Positions 18,016 through 26,873 are shown, counted from the stretch's first letter. The stretch: DNA of 64,000 bases from Azospirillum brasilense (GCF_005222205.1 NZ_CP032346.1:1035001-1099000); one strand, 5' to 3'. Numbers and translations are program-made. Notes: generated by a model from the sequence alone, not told the origin.

Positions 18016-19476
18016 ATGCTGTCGCTGAACGACCAGAGCCTTCTTCGGACACAAGCCTATGTGAACGGCGCGTGGCGCGACGCCTTCTCCGGCAAGACCT
18101 TCGCGGTGACCAACCCGGCGACGGGCGAGGAGCTGGCCCGGGTCGCCGACGTCGGCGCGGAAGAGACGCGGCAGGCCATCAACGCCGCCGACGCCGCCCT
18201 GCCCGCCTGGCGCGCCAAGACCGCGAAGGAGCGCGCGGCCATCCTGCGCCGCTGGTTCGAGCTGATCATGGCGGCGCAGGAGGATCTGGCCGTCCTGATG
18301 ACGCTGGAGCAGGGCAAGCCGCTGGCCGAGGCCCGTGGCGAGGTCGCCTACGGCGCCAGCTTCATCGAGTGGTTCGCCGAGGAAGGCAAGCGGGTCTACG
18401 GCGATGTGATCCCCAGCTTCGCCGGCAACAAGCGCATCGTCGTCCTGAAGGAGCCGATCGGCGTCGTCGCGGCGATCACCCCGTGGAACTTCCCCAACGC
18501 GATGATCACCCGCAAGGTCGGCCCGGCGCTGGCCGCCGGCTGCACCATCGTGGTCAAGCCGGCCGAGGACACCCCGCTGTCCGCCCTGGCGCTGGCCGAG
18601 CTGGCCGAGCGCGCGGGCGTCCCGGCCGGGGTGTTTAACATCGTCACCGGGTCCGACCCGGTCGCCATCGGCGGCGAGCTGACCGCCAGCCCGATCGTGC
18701 GCAAGCTGTCCTTCACCGGCTCGACCGAGGTCGGCAAGATCCTGATGCGCCAGTCCGCCGACACGGTGAAGAAGGTGTCGCTGGAGCTGGGCGGCAACGC
18801 GCCCTTCATCGTGTTCGACGACGCCGACCTGGACGAGGCGGTCAAGGGCGCGCTCGCGTCCAAGTACCGCAACTCCGGCCAGACCTGCGTCTGCGCCAAC
18901 CGCCTGCTGGTCCAGGCCGGCGTCTACGACGCCTTCGCCGCCAAGCTGGCCGAGGCGGTGAAGCAGATCCGCGTCGGCAACGGCATGGAGGCCGGGGTCA
19001 CCCAGGGTCCGATGATCAACGGCCAGGCCGTCGAGAAGGTCGAGGAGCTGATGGGCGACGCGCTGGCCAAGGGCGCCAAGGTCGCTCTCGGCGGCAAGCG
19101 CCACGGCCTGGGCGGCACCTTCTTCGAGCCGACCATCCTGACCGGCGTCACCACCGACATGCGCGTGGCCCGCGAGGAGATCTTCGGCCCGGTGGCCCCG
19201 CTGTTCAAGTTCGAGACGGAGGCCGACGCCATCCGCATGGCGAACGACACCGAGTTCGGTCTGGCCGCCTATTTCTACAGCCGGGACATCGGCCGGGTGT
19301 GGCGCGTGGCCGAGCAGCTCGAATACGGGATGGTCGGCATCAACGAAGGCATCCTGTCGACCGAGGTCGCGCCGTTCGGCGGCATCAAGCAGTCGGGCAT
19401 CGGGCGGGAAGGCTCCAAGTACGGTGTGGAGGACTTCCTGGAGATCAAGTACCTGTGCGTCGGCCTGGGCGCCTGA
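18016..19476 (+). CDS. gabD: succinate/glutarate-semialdehyde dehydrogenase
   Basis: The 486-residue NAD(P)-dependent aldehyde dehydrogenase oxidises succinic semialdehyde to succinate; family members (DavD) also take glutaric semialdehyde to glutarate. The catalytic Cys is in NSGQTCVCANR, the general-base Glu in LELGGNAPF, and the cofactor-site motif is ITPWNFPNAM. ATG 18016 is chosen, with GAGG nine bases upstream; the longer frame from 17923 would run over the operator dyad. It is followed 28 bases later by gabT, forming the two-step degradation unit. With gcdH nearby the glutarate route is plausible. Confidence 0.94.
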   Translation: MLSLNDQSLLRTQAYVNGAWRDAFSGKTFAVTNPATGEELARVADVGAEETRQAINAADAALPAWRAKTAKERAAILRRWFELIMAAQEDLAVLMTLEQGKPLAEARGEVAYGASFIEWFAEEGKRVYGDVIPSFAGNKRIVVLKEPIGVVAAITPWNFPNAMITRKVGPALAAGCTIVVKPAEDTPLSALALAELAERAGVPAGVFNIVTGSDPVAIGGELTASPIVRKLSFTGSTEVGKILMRQSADTVKKVSLELGGNAPFIVFDDADLDEAVKGALASKYRNSGQTCVCANRLLVQAGVYDAFAAKLAEAVKQIRVGNGMEAGVTQGPMINGQAVEKVEELMGDALAKGAKVALGGKRHGLGGTFFEPTILTGVTTDMRVAREEIFGPVAPLFKFETEADAIRMANDTEFGLAAYFYSRDIGRVWRVAEQLEYGMVGINEGILSTEVAPFGGIKQSGIGREGSKYGVEDFLEIKYLCVGLGA

Positions 19477-19504
19477 CGCCATCCTTTCCAATCGGGGGTT
19501 TGAG

Positions 19505-20791
19505 ATGAGCAACCAGTCCTTCCAGGATCGTCGCAACGCCGCCGTTCCGCGCGGCCTCGCCAACGCCATGCCGGTCTATGTCGACCGCGCCGAGAACGCC
19601 GAGCTGTGGGACGTCGAGGGCAACCGCTTCATCGACTTCGCGGGCGGCATCGCGGTGCTGAACACCGGCCACCGCCATCCGAAGATCATCGAGGCGGTGA
19701 AGGCCCAGCTCGACCGCTTCACCCACACCTGCGCGATGGTCACGCCCTACGAGTCCTTCGTGACCCTGGCGGAGCGGCTGAACGCGCTGGTTCCGGGCTC
19801 CACGCCGAAGAAGACCGCCTTCTTCACCACCGGCGCGGAAGCCGTCGAGAACGCGGTGAAGATCGCCCGCGCCCACACGGGCCGTCCGGGCGTGATCGCC
19901 TTCTCCGGCGCCTTCCACGGCCGCACGCTGCTGGCGATGGCGCTGACCGGCAAGGTCGTGCCCTACAAGGTCGGCTTCGGCCCCTTCCCGGCCGAGGTCT
20001 ACCACGCGCCCTTCCCCAACGCCTACCGCGGGGTCAGCGTCCAGGACAGCCTGAAGGCGCTGGAGTCCCTGTTCAAGTCGGACGTGGACGCCACCCGCGT
20101 CGCCGCGATCATCGTGGAGCCGGTGCAGGGTGAGGGCGGCTTCAACATCGCCCCGCCGGAGTTCCTGCAGGCCCTGCGCAAGATCTGCGACGACAACGGC
20201 ATTCTGCTGATCATCGACGAGATCCAGACCGGCTTCGCCCGCACCGGCAAGATGTTCGCCATCGAGCATTCCGGCGTCGAGCCCGACCTGATGACCATGG
20301 CGAAGAGCCTGGCCGGCGGCTTCCCGCTGTCGGCGGTCACCGGCAAGGCGGAGATCATGGACGCCCCGATCCCCGGCGGCATCGGCGGCACCTACGCCGG
20401 CAGCCCGCTGGCGACCACCGCGGCGCTGGCCGTGCTGGACGTCATCGAGGAGGAGAAGCTGATCCAGCGCTCCAACGACCTGGGCGAGCGCATCGCCGGC
20501 CGCTTCCGCAGCATGGCCCAGCGCAACACGCTGTCGGTGATCGGCGACGTGCGCAACCTGGGCGGCATGATCGCCATGGAGCTGGTGAAGGACCGCGGCA
20601 CCAAGGAGCCGGCGCCGGAGCTGACCAAGGCGCTGGTCGCCAAGGCGGCGGAAAAGGGCCTCGTCCTGCTGTCCTGCGGCACCTACGGCAACGTGATCCG
20701 CATCCTGGTTCCGCTGACCGCGTCGGACGCGCTGGTGGACGAGGGCCTGGACATCATCGAGCGCTCCCTGGAGGAGCTGGTCTCGGCCTGA
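19505..20791 (+). CDS. gabT: 4-aminobutyrate (or 5-aminovalerate) aminotransferase
   Basis: This 428-residue class III PLP aminotransferase transfers the amino group of GABA (or 5-aminovalerate) to 2-oxoglutarate. It shows FFTTGAEAVENAVKIARAHTGR, the LIIDEIQTGFARTGKMFA segment, and the PLP-binding Lys in MAKSLAGGFPLSAV. ATG 19505 follows GGGGG; an upstream extension into gabD is not supported. It works directly before GabD in the pathway. A strong intrinsic terminator follows at 20833. Confidence 0.94.
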   Translation: MSNQSFQDRRNAAVPRGLANAMPVYVDRAENAELWDVEGNRFIDFAGGIAVLNTGHRHPKIIEAVKAQLDRFTHTCAMVTPYESFVTLAERLNALVPGSTPKKTAFFTTGAEAVENAVKIARAHTGRPGVIAFSGAFHGRTLLAMALTGKVVPYKVGFGPFPAEVYHAPFPNAYRGVSVQDSLKALESLFKSDVDATRVAAIIVEPVQGEGGFNIAPPEFLQALRKICDDNGILLIIDEIQTGFARTGKMFAIEHSGVEPDLMTMAKSLAGGFPLSAVTGKAEIMDAPIPGGIGGTYAGSPLATTAALAVLDVIEEEKLIQRSNDLGERIAGRFRSMAQRNTLSVIGDVRNLGGMIAMELVKDRGTKEPAPELTKALVAKAAEKGLVLLSCGTYGNVIRILVPLTASDALVDEGLDIIERSLEELVSA

Positions 20792-20832
20792 CGCTGCGAC
20801 CTGATTTTTCAGCGAAGTCCCCTGACTGCACG

Positions 20833-20867
20833 CCCTCCTTCCCACAAGGGAAGGAGGGTTTCTTTTT
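20833..20867 (+). terminator. rho-independent terminator of gabD-gabT
   Basis: CCCTCCTTCCC and GGGAAGGAGGG form a perfect 11-bp stem with an ACAA loop, followed by TTTCTTTTT. Confidence 0.92.
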
Positions 20868-20922
20868 GTGCGCCCGCCCGCCCACGCTTTAGGATGAGGG
20901 CGCGGAGCGGAGGGACGGACGC

Positions 20923-21807
20923 ATGGCCGGCGGGATCGACATCGTCATCATCAAGAAGAACGGTCTGGGCGACGCCGGGGCCAGCGTCTTTTCAGAGGTC
21001 GCGGAAACCCTGCGTTTCGCGCTGCGCCGCCTGGGCATCGACGCGGAAATCGTGTGGAACCGCGTCGGCCGCCGGCGCCGCGCCATCGTCCTGGGCGGGC
21101 ACGACCTGACGCCGGAGGAGGGCGACCGGCTGCCCAGCGGCACCATCCTCTACAATCTTGAGCAGATCGCCACGCTCCACCCGCGCAACGCCCATTACCT
21201 GGACCTGCTGCGCCGCTGCCGGGTGTGGGACTACAGCCCGCGCAACATCGCCGATCTGGCCCGCCAGGGCATCCGGGCGCGTCTCGTCCCCATCGGGCAT
21301 GTGGACGAAATGACCCGCATCCCGAACAACCCCGCCCCCGGCATCGACGTGCTGTTCTACGGCGCGGTGAATCCGCGCCGCCGTGCCATCCTCGACGCGC
21401 TGGGCGAGCGCGGCCTGACCGTGGTCAGCCTCCAGCATTATTACGGAGAGCTGCGCGACCGCTTCGTCGCCGACGCCAAGCTGGTGTTGAACCTGCATTA
21501 CCACGAGGCGGGCATCTTCGAGATCGTCCGCGTCTCGCATCTGCTGTCGAACCGCAAGGCGGTGCTGGCCGAGCGCCACCCCGGCACCGAGATCGACCCC
21601 GACCTGCTGGACGCCATGGCCTTCGCCCCCTACGACGGGCTGGTCGAGGCCGCCTGCGCGCTGGTCGCCGACGGTGCGCGGCGGGAGGCGCTGGCCGAGG
21701 CGGGATACCGGCGCATGAGGGACCGGGACGCGGCGGCGCTGATGCGCGGCGCCGCCGCGGACCTCGGGCTTTCACACGGCGAGGCCGGCGCGCTCACTGG
21801 CTCCTGA
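20923..21807 (+). CDS. glycosyltransferase-like protein of unknown specificity
   Basis: The 294-residue protein has a C-terminal half resembling the GT-B sugar-nucleotide-binding domain: LVLNLHYHEAGIFEIVRVSHLLSNRKAVLAERH around residues 185-220, where a conserved Glu and small-residue loops bind the donor in that fold. The N-terminus (IDIVIIKKNGLGDAG) is a plausible first Rossmann strand. No membrane segment is seen. The central region (DVLFYGAVNPRRRAILDAL) is also common in GT-B-like proteins. It stands alone between the gabT terminator and a convergent gene. The class is likely; donor and acceptor are unknown. Confidence 0.6.
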   Translation: MAGGIDIVIIKKNGLGDAGASVFSEVAETLRFALRRLGIDAEIVWNRVGRRRRAIVLGGHDLTPEEGDRLPSGTILYNLEQIATLHPRNAHYLDLLRRCRVWDYSPRNIADLARQGIRARLVPIGHVDEMTRIPNNPAPGIDVLFYGAVNPRRRAILDALGERGLTVVSLQHYYGELRDRFVADAKLVLNLHYHEAGIFEIVRVSHLLSNRKAVLAERHPGTEIDPDLLDAMAFAPYDGLVEAACALVADGARREALAEAGYRRMRDRDAAALMRGAAADLGLSHGEAGALTGS

Positions 21808-21816
21808 AGCGCCCGC

Positions 21817-22182
21817 TCACAGCTCGACGACCGGCGCGAAGCCGCCGAAGATCATCCGCTTGCCGTCGAAGGGCATCGGGTTTTTCTCCGGGCTGAACCG
21901 CTCGTCGGTCTTCATCAGCTCCTCGATCCGCCCCATGCCGGCGTCCCGCGTCGCCTTGTCCGGCCATTCGATCCAGGAGAAGGCGACCGTCTCGTCGTCC
22001 GTCGCCTGCACGGCCCGGCGGAAATCGGTGAGCTTGCCGTTGGGCACGTCGTCGCCCCAGCATTCGATGATGCGCGTCGCGCCAAGCTCCTTGAACAGAA
22101 CGTCGACCTTGTTCGCGTGGTCGATGAAGGCCTGCTTGTTGGCCGTCGGAACCGCGATGACGAACCCGTCGATGTACGCCAT
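21817..22182 (-). CDS. DUF1428 (YbaA-like) protein
   Basis: This 121-residue protein matches the DUF1428 family: it opens MAYIDGFVIAVPTANKQAF, continues with RIIECWGDDVPNGKLTDF, and ends PFDGKRMIFGGFAPVVEL. It is predicted to adopt a dimeric ferredoxin-like fold; no activity is established. The start at 22182 is preferred over 22248 because the family begins at this Met and GGGAGGAAAGAC lies just upstream. It is the last gene of the TetR-SRPBCC-VOC group. Confidence 0.88.
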   Translation of the reverse strand: MAYIDGFVIAVPTANKQAFIDHANKVDVLFKELGATRIIECWGDDVPNGKLTDFRRAVQATDDETVAFSWIEWPDKATRDAGMGRIEELMKTDERFSPEKNPMPFDGKRMIFGGFAPVVEL

Positions 22183-22223
22183 GTCTTTCCTCCCTTGTTT
22201 GTTTGAACCTTTGCCCCCGTCCG

Positions 22224-22658
22224 TCAGGACGCCGCGGCGTCCGGGCACTTCGCGCCGGTGTGGTTCAACATCCAGGGCGTGCCGAAGCGGTCGGTAAACA
22301 TGGCGAAGCGCTCGGCCCAGAAGGTCTCGCCCGGCGGCATCTCCACGGCGCGGGCGTCCTTCGCCAGCACGGCGAAGATGCGGTCGAACTCGGCGAGCGA
22401 CGGCGGGGCGATCTGCACCCGGAATCCCTGCGGCGTGCTGTACATGCTGTCCGGCGAGTCGGACGCCATCACCGTGGTCGCCCCCAGCTTCACCATCATG
22501 TTCATCACGAGGTGATCGCCGCCGGGCATCCGGCTGTCGGCATCCGGGGCGTCGCCGTTGCGAAACACATAGACGACCTCGCCGCCGAGGGTCTCGGCGT
22601 AGTGGGTCATCGCCTCCAGGCAGGTCCCGTTGAAGAACAGGTAGATCGTCGGTTCCAT
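22224..22658 (-). CDS. VOC-family protein (PhnB-like)
   Basis: This 144-residue glyoxalase/bleomycin-resistance-fold protein is of the PhnB-like branch: FFNGTCLEAMTHYAETLGGEV at the N-terminus, MASDSPDSMY centrally and FTDRFGTPWMLNH at the C-terminus. The paired beta-alpha-beta-beta-beta units normally create a metal site; its substrate is unknown. It is co-oriented with SRPBCC and TetR genes, a combination often found together in proteobacterial stress-type clusters. Confidence 0.87.
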   Translation of the reverse strand: MEPTIYLFFNGTCLEAMTHYAETLGGEVVYVFRNGDAPDADSRMPGGDHLVMNMMVKLGATTVMASDSPDSMYSTPQGFRVQIAPPSLAEFDRIFAVLAKDARAVEMPPGETFWAERFAMFTDRFGTPWMLNHTGAKCPDAAAS

Positions 22659-22707
22659 GGTGTCGTTTCCTCCCGGTCAGACTGTTTTTGGGTCAGAGCG
22701 CCTTGGG

Positions 22708-23172
22708 TCAAAGCGTCTTGGCGAGGGCTTCGAGCTGGTCGGTCGCTTTGCCCCAGCCCTCGTGGAAGCCCATCTTTTCGTGCTCGTCGCGCGCCTCGGC
22801 GCTCCAGTGCATGGCGCGCGCGGTGTAGAGGGTCCGGCCGGCGCCCGCGTCCTCGAACCGCACGTCGGCGGTCATGAAGGCCCGGCCCGACGGCCGCCAG
22901 CCGGGGCGGAAGGCGTCGGTGAAGACCAGACGCCGCCCCTCCTCCACGTCGAGGAAGACGCCGGGCTCGCCGAAGGATTCGCCGTTCGGACCGTTCATCA
23001 GCGTGAAGAACTCGCCGCCCGGCCGCAGGTCCATCCGTGCCTCGGACACGAACCAGGGCTTGGGGCAGAACCACTGTTTCAGCAGCTCGGGTTCGGTCCA
23101 GCAGCGCCACAGCGCGCCGCGCGGCGCGTCGAGGCTGCGGGTCAGAACGAGGTCGCGCTCACCTTCCGTCAT
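22708..23172 (-). CDS. SRPBCC / AHSA1-domain protein
   Basis: This 154-residue single-domain protein of the START-like SRPBCC fold begins ERDLVLTRSLDAPRGALWRCWTEPELLKQWF, the standard AHSA1 opening, and ends with EGWGKATDQLEALAKTL. The fold makes a deep hydrophobic ligand pocket. Its start overlaps the end of the TetR gene by 14 bases, so the two are co-transcribed. Ligand unknown. Confidence 0.88.
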   Translation of the reverse strand: MTEGERDLVLTRSLDAPRGALWRCWTEPELLKQWFCPKPWFVSEARMDLRPGGEFFTLMNGPNGESFGEPGVFLDVEEGRRLVFTDAFRPGWRPSGRAFMTADVRFEDAGAGRTLYTARAMHWSAEARDEHEKMGFHEGWGKATDQLEALAKTL

Positions 23173-23809
23173 GGGGATTCCCTTTCGAGCGGGGCTGTGA
23201 AAAGAGCAGCGTGAGGTAGCGTTTCAGGTGATCGACGCTGTCCAGCGCGTCCTCGCGCCCGCCCGTCGCCTTGGCGAGGATGAAGGCGCCCTGGAGCACG
23301 GCCTGGGTGTGCCGCGCGAGGCTCGCCGGGGTCCAGTCGGCTTCGATGCCGCGCGCCGCCATGGCCGCCGCGATGTCCGGTTCGAGCGTCGCCGCGTGGC
23401 CGAAGATGCTGGCGGCGCAGGCGTCGCGGATCGCCGGGTGCGACCCGTAGACCTCCTGCGTCATGGTCCCGACGAGGCAGGTGAACTCGGCGGGATCGCC
23501 GTCGATGATCGCCTTGCGGAAGTCGACATAGCCGAACAGCCGGTCGAGCGGGTCTTTGAGCCGATGGTAAGGCGCGTTCGCGAAGAAGGCCGAGGTGGTT
23601 TCCGCCCAATAGGCGGCGGCGGCGACGCCGAGCGCTTCCTTGGTCTCGAAATGGTGGAAGAACGCGCCCTTGGTGACCCCCGCCGCCTTGCAGAGATCAT
23701 CGACCGAGGTCGCCGCGAAGCCCTTGGCCCGGATGACGTCCCGCGCCGCTTCGAGGAGCCGGGTGCGGGCATCGCCGCGTTCAGGGTGATGTTTGGCAGG
23801 TCTCGGCAT
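23159..23809 (-). CDS. TetR/AcrR-family regulator
   Basis: The 216-residue regulator has an N-terminal TetR helix-turn-helix (residues 15-60, VIRAKGFAATSVDDLCKAAGVTKGAFFHHF) and a helical ligand domain. ATG 23809 (MPRPAKHH) is preferred: the alternative Met at 23821 would place the start codon inside the operator-like dyad. It is first in the cluster TetR-SRPBCC-VOC-DUF1428 and probably represses the group by binding the dyad. Confidence 0.88.
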   Translation of the reverse strand: MPRPAKHHPERGDARTRLLEAARDVIRAKGFAATSVDDLCKAAGVTKGAFFHHFETKEALGVAAAAYWAETTSAFFANAPYHRLKDPLDRLFGYVDFRKAIIDGDPAEFTCLVGTMTQEVYGSHPAIRDACAASIFGHAATLEPDIAAAMAARGIEADWTPASLARHTQAVLQGAFILAKATGGREDALDSVDHLKRYLTLLFSQPRSKGNPHDGR

Positions 23810-23818
23810 AGGCCGAAA

Positions 23819-23838
23819 CATACCGTACGGTTGGTATG
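23819..23838. promoter_or_regulatory. TetR-type operator dyad
   Basis: CATACC and GGTATG flank an 8-base centre, with a perfect ACCGTACGGT palindrome at 23822-23831. Sequences of the ACCGTACGGT kind are common TetR-family operators. It sits 10 bases upstream of the chosen TetR start. Confidence 0.72.
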
Positions 23839-23930
23839 CTTGTCAAACACGTTCGGGCGTTCGGATGAACTCAAAGAAACTGGCGAGGATTCCCTTCACC
23901 AGTTTCTTCGACCACAAATGCATACCAAGC

Positions 23931-24569
23931 TTACGGCAGACCGAGGAAGCCCCAGAGGGAAGTGGTGTAGCTGCCCACCTGAATATACTCGACTTCTCCA
24001 GCGCCATGCCCGCCGCCGCTAAAGTAATCCTGAATCACCACGCCATCGCCGATACCGTTAACCGCGTCCGCATCGGTGTATATAACCAAGTTGTTGGCAT
24101 TGCTCGAATCCAGAGCGAAACGGAGATCGTAGATGGATGAAACATCGTTGATTACGATCTTGTCACTTGACCCACTGCTGTCAGCGATCCAAGAGAGTCC
24201 GGTATCGTTGTAATAGTGAATATATGTATCATTTCCGTCGCCACCGAGGAGAACATCACGAAATCCCGAGGCGCCACCGTTGAGCGTGTCGTTGCCGGCC
24301 TCCCCTTCAAGCCAATCCTCGCCACTGCCCCCGATGAGATTGTCATCGCCGGTCCAGCCAAGCAGTGTATCGTTGCCGGTGCCACCATTGAGCGTATCGT
24401 TACCGGGATTGCCGTCTATCTTGTCATTTCCGGCACCACCGTCAATGTAATCGCCAAGATTACCGCCAATAATATAGTTATCAAGATTATTTCCGTACAC
24501 AGACCACGACTCACTGACGTTGGTTGCGCTCCAGTTGTACTGCGTAGAAGGAAGAACATAAACACCCAT
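23931..24569 (-). CDS. small RTX (haemolysin-type calcium-binding) protein
   Basis: The 212-residue protein has about eight tandem nonapeptide repeats of the GGxGxDxLx kind (residues about 30-105, for example [16 protein letters not shown]). A C-terminal region resembles the haemolysin-related domain ([20 protein letters not shown]). RTX proteins bind calcium and leave the cell by type I secretion using a C-terminal signal; no N-terminal signal is expected. ATG 24569 is chosen for an upstream GGGGG; earlier ATGs (24581-24587, 24647) have poorer sites. No protease or lipase domain is present, so it is a repeat-only RTX protein. Codon and base composition are AT-richer than the surroundings, suggesting transfer. 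Confidence 0.8.
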   Translation of the reverse strand: MGVYVLPSTQYNWSATNVSESWSVYGNNLDNYIIGGNLGDYIDGGAGNDKIDGNPGNDTLNGGTGNDTLLGWTGDDNLIGGSGEDWLEGEAGNDTLNGGASGFRDVLLGGDGNDTYIHYYNDTGLSWIADSSGSSDKIVINDVSSIYDLRFALDSSNANNLVIYTDADAVNGIGDGVVIQDYFSGGGHGAGEVEYIQVGSYTTSLWGFLGLP

Positions 24570-24690
24570 AACAGCCCCCATCATCATAGTTATAGACGAA
24601 TAATACAGCAACGCACCTATCCCACAAAAATTATAAACCGGCAACATATTTTTATTAATACGCTTGCATTACTTAGAATTCAAATCATTA

Positions 24691-24706
24691 GACTACTATA
24701 GTAGTC
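24691..24706. promoter_or_regulatory. perfect 16-bp palindrome between divergent genes
   Basis: GACTACTATAGTAGTC is fully self-complementary and lies near the middle of the 276-base AT-rich gap between the RTX gene and the gene at 24846. Size and symmetry fit a dimeric regulator such as a LuxR-type protein; the regulator is unknown. Confidence 0.55.
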
Positions 24707-24845
24707 GATCATTTTAAGTTTTTATTAACAGCGCAATGAGAGCATACAAGGCAGACGACGCGATCATTCGAAATCTAATACTTAGATATCGAAGAGACGC
24801 CCCCCGAAACGCCATTTGGCAATTTCGCAGACGAAGGAGATCGAT

Positions 24846-25604
24846 ATGATTGTCTCCGATTTATCGGGAGCCACCAGCGCAGCAAAGACAATCCCGGCCA
24901 CGCCCCCGCCCGGCGCTGCATCGACGAAAAGCGATGGCGCTCAGGCCTCCAGCCGCGCCGGCTCTCAACAGGACTCGGTTGTCCTCAGCCCTCTCGCCTC
25001 GGAATTGAAGGGAGACTCCCTTGAGGTCTTCTCACAGCTTTCAACCGAGGATCGCAGCAAACTCGGAAACTTGGTTTCCTCCGGAGCGATGAGCGCGCGG
25101 GACCTGGGACTTGCTCTGTCCAGTCATTTGAAGCAGCAACGCGCCAACACATTCTGGGGCAAGGCATCCGATGCCGTTGAGTCCCTTTCGGGCCGTGCAT
25201 CCGGGACGCCCGGCCCACTCGACATTTCGGCAGAACAGATGAGTCAGACCTCCGCGCGGCGCAACGCGATCAAAAACAGTGGCATGACCGGCGCTCAGGA
25301 AATCGCCGCGATGCAGCAAATGCAAAGCGAAATCTTCGGCAAGAATGCCGAGGGCTCTGCGGACTTCGAAGCTGCCAAAAGATCGTTTGGAAATGTCAGC
25401 ACGCCGTATTTTATGAGCGCTGGCGATGAACGCTACGTGCAGAGTGACGAAGAGCGCCAAGCCGGACAGCGCTTGAACGAACTTGGCTTCAAATCGGAAA
25501 AATTCGAATCCGCCATCAAGATGTTGGCCGAAGCGGACGTAAACAATCACGCGAAGGAAAACGAAAAGATCCTCGATAAAATCAAATCCGGATCGGCGTG
25601 GTGA
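24846..25604 (+). CDS. hypothetical protein in AT-richer island
   Basis: The 252-residue protein is hydrophilic with no signal peptide or membrane segment. The first 50 residues are Ala/Ser/Pro/Thr-rich (TIPATPPPGAASTKSDG) and the remainder is helical (SRAGSQQDSVVLSPLASELK onward). The start at 24846 is well supported: AAGGAGA lies five bases upstream. The N-terminal pattern of low complexity followed by VVLSPLASELKG is reminiscent of cytoplasmic proteins exported without cleavable signals, but no family is recognised. Together with the divergent RTX gene it forms a compositionally distinct segment. Function unknown. Confidence 0.75.
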   Translation: MIVSDLSGATSAAKTIPATPPPGAASTKSDGAQASSRAGSQQDSVVLSPLASELKGDSLEVFSQLSTEDRSKLGNLVSSGAMSARDLGLALSSHLKQQRANTFWGKASDAVESLSGRASGTPGPLDISAEQMSQTSARRNAIKNSGMTGAQEIAAMQQMQSEIFGKNAEGSADFEAAKRSFGNVSTPYFMSAGDERYVQSDEERQAGQRLNELGFKSEKFESAIKMLAEADVNNHAKENEKILDKIKSGSAW

Positions 25605-25757
25605 CACGGATCGGGAGAGCGAGCATGGTCAAGGTTGCCACCTCATGCCGGCAGTCCCGCAAGGCGCTGCCGGCGTAGTCATCTCAATCAGCGCCAATGC
25701 TTTGATCTGCCGGATGTCACGGTTGGACAATGACGAGGCCATCATCGTGCAACTGAA

Positions 25758-26873
25758 TTATGCACTCAACAACGGCCCCGTCCGCCGCAGCGTCGTCCCC
25801 GCCACCTTGGCGATCCGCTTGCCCGCCAGGGTGAAGCGGGTCGCGCTGTGGGCGTAGAGCACGCCCGCCGACCCGCTGCGCACCGGGGTCACCTCTCCGG
25901 TCAGCGGGTCGAGAATGTCGGCGACCACGGCGCCGGCCTCCACGCGGTCGCCCGCCTTGTGATGGAAGACCACCACGCCGCCCACCGGGGCGGTCAGCGG
26001 TTCGGAGGATTCCAGCGGGGTCGGGGCGCACAGCGGCTCCGGCAGGGCCGGAGGCTCGCCGGACAGGATGCCGACATGGGTGAGGAAGCCGGCGATGGCC
26101 TGGGCGTCCGCTTCGCCCTGGGCGTGCTCCACGTCGGCCTGCCCGCGCAGCTCCACGGTCACGGAATGGCAGCCGAAGGGGATCGGGCGGTCGGGCCAGC
26201 GCTTGGCAAGCTCGTTCCAGGGGCGGCTGACCGCCTCGTCGAAGGGGTCGCCGCCGGATTCCTCGGCCAGGAAGACCGCCCGCGCGCCCAGCAGCCGCTG
26301 CAACGGGGCGAAGACCTCCGCCGAGGGCGTCAGGGTGTAGAGGTGCATCACCGCTTCCAGGTCGCAATGCAGGTCCAGCACCCAGTCGGCCTGGAGCGCC
26401 AGGGCCAGAAGACGGTGCTTCATGTGCTCCGTCTCGGTGCGCGGGGTGCGCTCGACCAGCGCGTCGGCCAGGGCGGCGCGGATGGCGGCCTTGTTGGCCT
26501 CGCCGTCGTTGGTCAGCCGATCGGCCACGCGCTCGGCCACCGCCTCGGTCAGGTGGGGGTAGTCGCGGTTGAAGTTCTTGCCGTCGTCCTGGTCGAAGCG
26601 GCCCAGGTGATGGTCCATCAGCGACTGGCCCAGACCCACCGGGTTGGCGACCGGGACGAGGATCACCTCGCCGGCGATCCGCCCCTCGGCCTCCAGCGCG
26701 ATCAGGATGCGGCGCAGCTTGTCGGCCACCAGCATCGCCGGGATCTCGTCGGCGTGCAGCGACGCTTGGATGTAGGCGCAGGGCCGCGCGCCCGCCGTGC
26801 CGAAGCGCTGGACGGTCAGGGTCCGCCGGGTGCCGGGGGTGGCGGACGGGAGGTCGATGATGGCGCTGTGCAT
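25758..26873 (-). CDS. succinylglutamate desuccinylase/aspartoacylase-family protein
   Basis: The 371-residue zinc carboxypeptidase-like enzyme (M14 family, AstE/ASPA branch) hydrolyses N-acyl amino acids. Zinc ligands are expected in LHADEIPAM (His and Glu, about residues 37-45) and the LDLHCDLEAVMH segment; a C-terminal beta domain (VVFHHKAGDRVEAGAVVADIL) is biotinyl-like, as in this branch. ATG 26873 is chosen because the conserved domain starts just after it. It precedes rocD and arginase on the same strand, so a role in arginine, ornithine or N-acyl amino acid breakdown is likely; the exact substrate is not determined. Confidence 0.85.
   Translation of the reverse strand: MHSAIIDLPSATPGTRRTLTVQRFGTAGARPCAYIQASLHADEIPAMLVADKLRRILIALEAEGRIAGEVILVPVANPVGLGQSLMDHHLGRFDQDDGKNFNRDYPHLTEAVAERVADRLTNDGEANKAAIRAALADALVERTPRTETEHMKHRLLALALQADWVLDLHCDLEAVMHLYTLTPSAEVFAPLQRLLGARAVFLAEESGGDPFDEAVSRPWNELAKRWPDRPIPFGCHSVTVELRGQADVEHAQGEADAQAIAGFLTHVGILSGEPPALPEPLCAPTPLESSEPLTAPVGGVVVFHHKAGDRVEAGAVVADILDPLTGEVTPVRSGSAGVLYAHSATRFTLAGKRIAKVAGTTLRRTGPLLSA

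Noticed and set aside
25645..25857. 70-codon open frame after the island gene
   Set aside because: It overlaps the conserved end of the desuccinylase-like gene and has no ribosome-binding site or domain.
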